From Arthrobacter sp. ISL-65 (GTDB lineage: Bacteria > Actinomycetota > Actinomycetes > Actinomycetales > Micrococcaceae): a stretch of DNA of 40,237 nucleotides. The stretch covers positions 1 through 40,237 of the forward strand of contig NZ_JAGGPN010000004.1 of NCBI RefSeq assembly GCF_018613795.1, read 5' to 3'. Below are positions 34,912 to 40,237 of the stretch, piece after piece (positions within the stretch are counted from its first letter, which is position 1; each line of letters begins with the position of its first letter). A program made the position numbers and the translations under genes. The notes under the pieces were generated by a model. The model was not told the origin of the DNA. It worked only from the letters and a program-made list of their open reading frames with translations, and did not search any database.

Positions 34912-36497
34912 ACCTTGCAAGCCTTGCCCCGCTCGCCGTCGTACTTCCCATCCTGGGGGCGGCGCTGACGTTCCTGCTGATCCGGCATTCCCGCGCGCAG
35001 CGCGCGGTGAGCATTGCCCTGCTCTCGCTCACCCTGCTGCTGGAGTGCCTGCTCCTGGCGTCCGTCTGGAACGGCGGCACTGCAGCGGTGAACATCGGCG
35101 GCTGGGTGCCGCCGTGGGGGATTGTCCTGGTGGTGGACCAGTTCTCATCGCTCATGCTCGTGGTGTCCTCCGCGGTGAGCCTCGCCGTCCTCGTGTATGC
35201 CACCGGGCAGGGCATGGCCGACGGAGACCAGGACGCCCCGGTGTCGATCTTCCACCCCACCTACCTGATCCTCGTGGCCGGCGTCTCCAACGCGTTCCTC
35301 TCCGGGGACCTGTTCAACCTGTACGTCGGCTTCGAGATCCTGCTGACGGCCAGCTATGTGCTGATGACCCTCGGCGGCACGGGCCCGCGCATCCGGGCAG
35401 GCGTCACGTACGTGGTGGTCTCGGTGGTGTCGTCGGTGCTGTTCCTGATTGCCATCGCGATGGTCTACGGCGCAACGGGCACCATCAACATGGCGGACCT
35501 GGCCATCAAGCTCTCGGAGCTGGACCAGGGAACCAAGACGCTCCTGCACGTCATGCTGCTGGTGGCTTTCGGCATCAAGGCCGCCGTGTTCCCCCTGTCC
35601 TTTTGGCTGCCGGACTCGTACCCCACCGCGCCGGCTCCGGTCACGGCCGTGTTCGCCGGCCTGCTGACCAAGGTGGGCGTGTACGCCATGGTCCGCACGG
35701 AAACCCTGCTGTTCCCCGGGGACAGCCTCAACACGCCCCTGATGGTGGTGGCGCTGCTGACGATGGTTGTCGGCATCCTGGGTGCCCTGGCGCAGAGCGA
35801 CATCAAGCGTCTGCTGTCCTTCACCCTGGTCAGCCACATCGGCTACATGGTGTTCGGCCTGGCGATGTCCTCCGTGGCAGGCCTGGCGGCGGCCGTGTTC
35901 TACGTGGCGCACCACATCACCATCCAGACCAGCCTTTTCCTGGTCACCGGGCTGATTGAGCGCCGCGGCGGCAGCTCCTCGGTGGACCGGCTGGCCGGGC
36001 TGGCCAAACTGTCCCCGCTGCTGGCCCTCCTGTTCTTCGTTCCGGCCATGAACCTGGCCGGCATCCCGCCGTTCTCGGGCTTCCTGGGCAAGCTCGGCCT
36101 GATGCAGGCCGGCATCGGCCTGGGAACCCCGCTGGCCTACGCCCTGGTGATCGGCGGCGTGCTGACGAGCCTCCTGACCCTCCTGGCCGTCGCCAGGGTG
36201 TGGAACCGCGCGTTCTGGCGCAAGGCCGAGGACGCCGAGCACCCAGACCCGGTGCTCCTGGCGGTTCCCGTCCCGGAGGGCGGCGCGACGGCGGTGCGCC
36301 TGCTGCCGCGGACTATGGTGGGGTCCACGCTGGGCCTCGTGGTGCTGGGTGTGGCGCTCACCCTCTTCGCCGGGCCGCTCTTCCGCGTGGCGGACCAGTC
36401 CGCCGCAGCCATGCTGGACAGGTCTGCCTACATCCAGGCGGTGCTCGGTGACGGCACACCCGTCCCCGCTGCGGCGCTGAGCGGAGGCGGAAAGTGA
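34908..36497 (+). CDS. mrpD: Na+/H+ antiporter subunit D
   Basis: 529 residues, NuoM/NuoN-like proton-translocating subunit with about fourteen helices. The key Glu lies in LFNLYVGFEILLTASYVLMT and the key Lys residues in AFGIKAAVFPLSFWLPDSYP and AGLLTKVGVYAMVRTETLL. Later segments include AQSDIKRLLSFTLVSHIGYM and AHHITIQTSLFLVTGLIERR. GTG start inside the end of mrpC (GTGA overlap), and another GTGA overlap with mrpE. Together with MrpA it forms the two antiporter-like modules of the complex. Confidence 0.96.
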   Translation: MNLASLAPLAVVLPILGAALTFLLIRHSRAQRAVSIALLSLTLLLECLLLASVWNGGTAAVNIGGWVPPWGIVLVVDQFSSLMLVVSSAVSLAVLVYATGQGMADGDQDAPVSIFHPTYLILVAGVSNAFLSGDLFNLYVGFEILLTASYVLMTLGGTGPRIRAGVTYVVVSVVSSVLFLIAIAMVYGATGTINMADLAIKLSELDQGTKTLLHVMLLVAFGIKAAVFPLSFWLPDSYPTAPAPVTAVFAGLLTKVGVYAMVRTETLLFPGDSLNTPLMVVALLTMVVGILGALAQSDIKRLLSFTLVSHIGYMVFGLAMSSVAGLAAAVFYVAHHITIQTSLFLVTGLIERRGGSSSVDRLAGLAKLSPLLALLFFVPAMNLAGIPPFSGFLGKLGLMQAGIGLGTPLAYALVIGGVLTSLLTLLAVARVWNRAFWRKAEDAEHPDPVLLAVPVPEGGATAVRLLPRTMVGSTLGLVVLGVALTLFAGPLFRVADQSAAAMLDRSAYIQAVLGDGTPVPAAALSGGGK

Positions 36498-37039
36498 GCC
36501 GGCGAAGGGTGTCCATGCGGCAGGAATTGCCGCTGCTGATCTGGCTGGTCATCGTCTGGGGAGCACTCTGGCAGGACTTCAGCCCCGGCAACCTGCTCTT
36601 CGGCGCCCTGCTGGCGGTTGCGGTGGCGCGCCTGTTCTACCTGCCGCCGGTGGAGCTGAGCGGACGCTTCAACGCGCTGAGGGCCGTTCCGTTCGCGGTG
36701 GTGTTCCTCGGCCGGGTGGTGGCCGCCAGCTGCCAGGTGTTTTACCTGGCGGTGGCTCAGGGGCCCAAGGTGACCAACGCCGTCGTCGCGGTTCCGTTGC
36801 GCAGCCATTCGGACCTGATGGTGACGGCGACCGGCCACGTGATCTCCCTGATTCCGGGGTCACTGGTGGTGGAGGTGGACAGGTCCACCTCCACGCTCTA
36901 CATCCACGGACTGAACGTACGGAACGGGGAGGACGTCCTCAAACTGCGCAAGGAAGTCCGCGACACCGAGGCGGGGCTCATCCGGATCATGGGAACGAAG
37001 GAAGAGCTTGCCGCCCTGAAGCAGGAGGTTGGCGCATGA
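36494..37039 (+). CDS. mrpE: Na+/H+ antiporter subunit E
   Basis: 181 residues, two or three N-terminal helices (LPLLIWLVIVWGALWQDFSP; LLFGALLAVAVARLFYLPPV; RAVPFAVVFLGRVVAASCQV) and a cytoplasmic alpha/beta domain. That domain carries AVVAVPLRSHSDLMVTATGH and ISLIPGSLVVEVDRSTSTLY, the family signature. GTG start overlapping mrpD, ATGA overlap with mrpF. Required for assembly and full activity of the Mrp complex in characterised systems. Confidence 0.95.
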   Translation: MSRRRVSMRQELPLLIWLVIVWGALWQDFSPGNLLFGALLAVAVARLFYLPPVELSGRFNALRAVPFAVVFLGRVVAASCQVFYLAVAQGPKVTNAVVAVPLRSHSDLMVTATGHVISLIPGSLVVEVDRSTSTLYIHGLNVRNGEDVLKLRKEVRDTEAGLIRIMGTKEELAALKQEVGA

Positions 37040-37314
37040 TGGAGCTTGTCCTCTCCGTCACGGCTGTGGCGCTGGCCTTCGCTGCCGCGGGCGCGATCAT
37101 CCGCATCGCCCGCGGCCCGTCGCTCCTGGACCGGGTCCTCGCGGCGGACGTGCTGCTGGCCATCCTCGGCGCGGCGCTGTGCATCGACATGGCCGTGAAC
37201 CGGCACCTGAACAACCTGATGCTGGTGGTGGCTGTGTCCGTCATCGGTTTTATCGGCTCGGTGACGGTGGCCCGCTTCGTGGCCGACAGGCGGGAGCAGC
37301 CCAGTGAGTCCTGA
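37036..37314 (+). CDS. mrpF: Na+/H+ antiporter subunit F
   Basis: 92 residues, three membrane helices, normal family length. The conserved segment is RIARGPSLLDRVLAADVLLA with its RGP and the Asp of the second helix, reported as important for ion transport in other MrpF proteins. Tandem ATGATG start (37036 or 37039) inside the mrpE end, and an 11-base overlap with mrpG. Confidence 0.95.
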   Translation: MMELVLSVTAVALAFAAAGAIIRIARGPSLLDRVLAADVLLAILGAALCIDMAVNRHLNNLMLVVAVSVIGFIGSVTVARFVADRREQPSES

Positions 37315-37720
37315 ACAGAATGCGGTGGACACGGTGATCGATGCAGTTTCGGCGGTGTTCATGGTGGTGGGCGCCCTGATGTCCCTCGCCGCCGCCATAG
37401 GCCTGCTGCGCTTCCCCGACCTGATGAGCCGCATGCACGCCGCCACCAAGCCCCAGGTGCTCGGGCTGTTCCTCCTGCTCGCGGCGGTGGGGCTGCAACT
37501 GCGTACATGGTGGGTGTGGCCGGTGCTGCTGGTGGCCTGGATCCTCCAGCTGCTCACTGTGCCGGTATCTGCCCACATGGTGGGCCGCGCCGGCTACCGC
37601 ACCAAGCACCTCCACAAGGAGCTGCTCAGCACCGATGAGCTGGAAGCCGTGGTGGTGAAGGCCGCCAAGGCGGCCCGTGACTTGGAAGATGACGACGGCG
37701 GCAACCGCACCGCTGGCTGA
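37304..37720 (+). CDS. mrpG: Na+/H+ antiporter subunit G
   Basis: 138 residues. Three helices: AVFMVVGALMSLAAAIGLLR, VLGLFLLLAAVGLQLRTWWV and WILQLLTVPVSAHMVGRAGY, with the typical GLLRFPDLMSRMHAATKPQV between the first two. GTG start within mrpF. A charged C-terminal tail of about 35 residues extends past the family core. Last gene of the mrpA-G operon; no strong terminator follows at once, but the short repeat at 37728 and the hairpin at 37935 do. Confidence 0.95.
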   Translation: MSPEQNAVDTVIDAVSAVFMVVGALMSLAAAIGLLRFPDLMSRMHAATKPQVLGLFLLLAAVGLQLRTWWVWPVLLVAWILQLLTVPVSAHMVGRAGYRTKHLHKELLSTDELEAVVVKAAKAARDLEDDDGGNRTAG

Positions 37721-37727
37721 GCTCGCT

Positions 37728-37746
37728 GGTTGAGCCCGTCGAAACC
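37728..37746. repeat. Half-site of a dispersed actinobacterial repeat
   Basis: GGTTGAGCCCGTCGAAACC matches, from memory, one arm of the common actinobacterial intergenic repeat with GGTTGAGCCTGTCGAAACC arms. The second arm is not found nearby, so this is a lone half. It begins eight bases after the mrpG stop. Confidence 0.5.
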
Positions 37747-37801
37747 GACGAACGACCATCCGCCGCGAGCGATTGAAATCGATAGTAAACCAGCGATACT
37801 C

Positions 37802-37921
37802 GTGCTCACCGCCTGGGTCCTCCTGCTCGGCGTGTTCATTTGCATCGTGCTGAACGCGGATGATCCCGGGGTGCCGATGTTGATGATGCTGATGCTGGTT
37901 GGCGAGTGGGTCGAGGACTGA
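37802..37921 (+). CDS. Possible small single-helix membrane protein
   Basis: A 39-residue frame from GTG 37802: LTAWVLLLGVFICIVLNADD is a strong membrane helix, followed by PGVPMLMMLMLVGEWVED. The longer frame starts with TTG inside the repeat at 37728 and is less likely. No ribosome site is evident before the GTG. It could be a small protein tied to the mrp operon or a chance frame; low confidence. Confidence 0.3.
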   Translation: MLTAWVLLLGVFICIVLNADDPGVPMLMMLMLVGEWVED

Positions 37922-37934
37922 ACAACATCCTTAA

Positions 37935-37977
37935 ACGGGTCAGGCCCCGTCTGCTGTGCAGACGGGGCCTGACCCGT
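37935..37977 (-). terminator. Strong hairpin terminator between convergent transcripts
   Basis: A perfect 20 bp stem (37935-37954 with 37958-37977, starting ACGGGTCAGGCCCCG) closes the loop TGT. On the minus strand it is followed by TTTAAGG, so it best serves the secreted-protein gene ending at 37996, and may stop mrp transcripts as well. Confidence 0.78.
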
Positions 37978-37995
37978 AGTGGCGGATCGCTGGAT

Positions 37996-39981
37996 CTACC
38001 GGGTGGCGAGCACTCCGGTGGCGGTTCCGCCGCGGCTGGACTGGACCAGGACGCTGGTGATCTGCCGGTTTGGTCCGGGCTTGGTCTTGTAGGACCAGGC
38101 GCCGAGGGTGTCCACCTGTGCGGTGCCGATCTTGGTGACGGCGCGGCCGGGGGTGGCGTCGTAGATGACCACGGTGGTGGCCGGGACCAGGACGGCGGTG
38201 TTGCCGGCCAGTGTGGACGTGCCCGCGATCAGCAGCTCTTTGTTGAGACGGTGGCGGGAGCCGGCGACGGCGACCGTGTCCGTCTGGACAGTGAGGCTTA
38301 CTGATGCCGGGGCGCTGCCGATGCCGTTCTTGTCCGTGACGATCAGCTGGAGCTGGATCGGGTCGTTGGACTTGGCCGTGAGGGGTGCTGTGTCCGTGGT
38401 CTTGGCGTAGTACGGGACGGTAACAGTGGGCTTGGCGGCGGTGTCGCTGGAGATGGTGGCGGTGGGTCCGCTGACCTGGGTCCATTTGTAGGTGGCGGCG
38501 CCGGTGGAGGCGCTGCCGTCCAGCTGGACGGTTCCGCCGCGGGTGATGGCGGTTGAGGCGGCGGTGGCTACCGCGGTCGTCGGCTGTGTTTCGCCGGGGA
38601 CGGAGCCGCTGCCGGTGTCGACGACGGGACCGGGGTCCGGGGCCGGGGTGACCGGGGCCAGCCCGACCGGGGTTGCTGTGCCGCCGGAGATGGTCACGGG
38701 CATTGAGACTGAGCCGCCGGTTGCGGTTTTCACGGTAACGCTAGCGGGGGGAGCCTTGACCGGGAACGACTTTTCAGACGGGGTGCCGGCAGCCGGTTCC
38801 TCCAGGGTGCCCAGGCCGGTGACCGTCAGGGGGTAGCCGACAGTGGAGAGGGCGCCGACGGTCAGGTTCGTGCCGTCGTAAATAGCCTTGGTGATGCTGA
38901 CGCCACTGGGCTTGCTGACGCTGATCTGGCTGCTGCTGGCGGGCTTGTCGCCGATGTTGGTGACCTTCACGCTGGCGGGTGCGGACCCGGTGAACTGGAT
39001 CCGGGCGTAGTAGCGGCCGGTGTCCGGGTCACTGAGCATGGGGGTGGTTTCGAAGGCCCCTGCCTGCCCGTCGACCTGAAGCTGCGCGCCGTTCCCGCTG
39101 CTGGCGAACACGTCGATCATGTTGCCGTTCAGGACGGCGCTGTCACCGTTGACCCCCTGGTTGGTGGAGATTTTGCCCTGCACGGTGAACTGGTCGGTTT
39201 CGAGGGTGAGGCCGCCGCCGTTGACCGAGAACTTGTTGTAGCCGGTGGGGCTTCCGGTGACGGTGTGGTCCTGGCCCGGATCTCCGAGGTAACCCTCGGG
39301 GGCTGCCGGGGCCGTGGCCGGATCCCATTTCAGGAACGGGCCGATGTTGCTCTTCAGTGCGGTGGTGAAGTTGCCGACGGCGGGTGAGATGTCTTCGACG
39401 AGCTTGCCGTCGCCGGCGCCGTCGGTGTCGATGGTGATGGTGCCGTAGGGGTGCTGGAAGGTCAGGGTGCTGTTGGCGGGGGCGCCCTTGACCACGATGC
39501 GCTGGCGGCCGAAGACCACCTGGTCTCCGTCGGTGACGGTGTTGGCGAAGGCGGCTTCCAGGCCAAGGACCAGGACGGCCCTACCGCCGCCGGGAAGGGC
39601 CAGTTCGGAGCCGGCGAGCATGTAGAACGCCTCGTCCGGGAAGTTGCCCGGGAACGAAATGGGGGCAGTTTCGTCAGGGATATCCCCGGGCAGGAATCCG
39701 CAGAGCGGGTTCTCCGCGTCCAGGCACAGCTCAACGCGGGTTTTGCTGCTGTCCTCGTACCAGGACGGGAAGCCGTACTCGGTGTTCACCGGGCCGACGG
39801 CGTTCATCCCGCCCGGGTTCTTGACGGTTACCTGCGTGGCTGCCAGCGAGGCTCCGGTTCCGGTGGCGGCCAAAAGCAGGGCCGTTGCCGCAGCAACACT
39901 GCGGCGGCGGGTGGCAAGCAGTGGTGATGAAAACAGCTGGGCCAGGCGTTCGGGTGCCGGGCCTCGTGGCGTGGATACCAT
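37996..39981 (-). CDS. Large secreted protein of unknown function with PKD-like domain
   Basis: 661 residues from ATG 39981, with AAAGGAGAC upstream; the open frame runs 81 codons further but without a site. Arg-rich N-terminus (LLATRRRSVAAATALLLAAT) and hydrophobic stretch form a signal peptide cleaved near residue 48 (ASLAA). The mature N-terminus has NPGGMNAVGPVNTEYGFPSW, then RVELCLDAENPLCGFLPGDI with a likely disulfide; this block is seen in secreted proteins of related actinobacteria, function unknown. Beta-rich regions follow. Near 430-468 lies a Pro/Gly/Thr linker. Near 468-565 is a PKD/Ig-like domain (RGGTVQLDGSASTGAATYKW). A final Ig-like beta domain ends in GGTATGVLATR. No sortase motif or membrane anchor is visible, so it is probably released or wall-associated. 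Not a recognised enzyme. Confidence 0.85.
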   Translation of the reverse strand: MVSTPRGPAPERLAQLFSSPLLATRRRSVAAATALLLAATGTGASLAATQVTVKNPGGMNAVGPVNTEYGFPSWYEDSSKTRVELCLDAENPLCGFLPGDIPDETAPISFPGNFPDEAFYMLAGSELALPGGGRAVLVLGLEAAFANTVTDGDQVVFGRQRIVVKGAPANSTLTFQHPYGTITIDTDGAGDGKLVEDISPAVGNFTTALKSNIGPFLKWDPATAPAAPEGYLGDPGQDHTVTGSPTGYNKFSVNGGGLTLETDQFTVQGKISTNQGVNGDSAVLNGNMIDVFASSGNGAQLQVDGQAGAFETTPMLSDPDTGRYYARIQFTGSAPASVKVTNIGDKPASSSQISVSKPSGVSITKAIYDGTNLTVGALSTVGYPLTVTGLGTLEEPAAGTPSEKSFPVKAPPASVTVKTATGGSVSMPVTISGGTATPVGLAPVTPAPDPGPVVDTGSGSVPGETQPTTAVATAASTAITRGGTVQLDGSASTGAATYKWTQVSGPTATISSDTAAKPTVTVPYYAKTTDTAPLTAKSNDPIQLQLIVTDKNGIGSAPASVSLTVQTDTVAVAGSRHRLNKELLIAGTSTLAGNTAVLVPATTVVIYDATPGRAVTKIGTAQVDTLGAWSYKTKPGPNRQITSVLVQSSRGGTATGVLATR

Positions 39982-40028
39982 TTCTTGTCTCCTTTGAAAG
40001 GGGGCCATGGCATCCACTAGAGGCGGCG

Positions 40029-40066
40029 CGGGTTGGAAAAACGTTCGGGTTCCGGGTTGGAAAAAC
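40029..40066. repeat. Two 14 bp direct repeats in the leader of the secreted-protein gene
   Basis: CGGGTTGGAAAAAC at 40029-40042 and 40053-40066, 24 bases apart. They lie 48-85 bases upstream of the ATG at 39981. Possible binding sites for a regulator or elements of the 5' leader. Confidence 0.6.
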
Positions 40067-40072
40067 CTTGGG

Positions 40073-40139
40073 AGCCGCCGCATCGGGCCGTTAGTGAGGG
40101 GGCCCGGCAGTCTCACCCGGCGCAACGGGCACAGCGGCT
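40073..40139. other. Nested inverted structure, possible structured leader RNA
   Basis: Three nested arm pairs are present: AGCCGC (40073-40078) with GCGGCT (40134-40139); CCGTT (40088-40092) with AACGG (40124-40128); GTGAG (40094-40098) with CTCAC (40112-40116). In the minus-strand RNA this lies upstream of the secreted-protein gene. I could not match it to a known riboswitch class. Confidence 0.35.
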
Positions 40140-40237
40140 GTCGCAAGTAAAGCATTGACCCGGTACGCTGCCGGCGTACGGCGCTCGCCGTTACCTGACA
40201 GGGCGGCCCTTTATGACCGTGCACATGAACGGACCCG

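Noticed and set aside
40155..40237. Promoter-like TTGACC and a short ATG frame at the right edge (40214)
   Set aside because: No good -10 at proper spacing, no ribosome site, and only eight codons are visible; cannot be supported as a gene start.
40073..40237. c-di-AMP (ydaO-type) riboswitch
   Set aside because: Partial resemblance of GGGTGAG and TCACTAACGG segments in the minus-strand RNA, but the conserved core and length of the class are not met.

Overview
The window looks like chromosome of a high-GC actinobacterium of the Micrococcaceae, most likely Arthrobacter or Pseudarthrobacter. This rests on the short HU protein without a basic tail, the fused CopD-CtaG membrane protein, the dCTP deaminase of the actinobacterial length, GTG/TTG starts, codon use strongly biased to G/C at third positions, and several start codons placed a few bases after a TAnnnT box (leaderless style). 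The genus is inferred from protein style alone. I see no insertion sequence, prophage, CRISPR array or rRNA; the one RNA gene is a tRNA-Gly(CCC).

Layout. 1-466: an array of about 31-32 bp repeats in two orientations, then the HU promoter region. 467-5014: HU with a strong terminator, then a two-gene unit (CopD-CtaG copper/cytochrome oxidase assembly protein, and a thioredoxin-NHL protein resembling human NHLRC2). 5126-5690: a decayed AbiEi/DUF559-type gene with two frame changes. 5716-9693: a membrane-anchored protein of unknown function, a HerA-like ATPase and a luciferase-like flavin oxidoreductase. 9694-11431: an AT-richer intergenic region and a secreted, disulfide-rich beta-helix protein. 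11558-14185: a trehalose-phosphatase/GH15 fusion whose phosphatase nucleophile motif is lost. 14216-17960: minus-strand solA-like oxidase, AEC carrier, panD and a LysR regulator, divergent from an APC amino acid permease (18118-19578).

19681-19826 holds a second array of the same repeat family as at 28-266. It is followed by putA (proline to glutamate), a small zinc-ribbon protein, a LysR/MFS divergent pair, tRNA-Gly, an SRPBCC protein, dcd, a KhtT/KhtU-like cation/proton antiporter pair, a UMF1-family MFS transporter, and a complete Mrp Na+/H+ antiporter operon (31241-37720). In that operon subunits A and B are fused and all junctions overlap. The window ends with a large secreted protein of unknown function, preceded by a leader with direct repeats and a nested inverted structure.

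Functional themes: ion and pH homeostasis (Mrp, KhtTU), amino acid uptake and catabolism (PutA, APC permease, SolA-like oxidase), copper/respiratory oxidase assembly, and cell-surface proteins. Most of the window is ordinary core genome. The least explained items are the shared repeat family, the phosphatase-dead fusion, the NHLRC2-like protein paired with CtaG, and the two secreted proteins. I do not see a convincing new multi-gene defence or mobile system.
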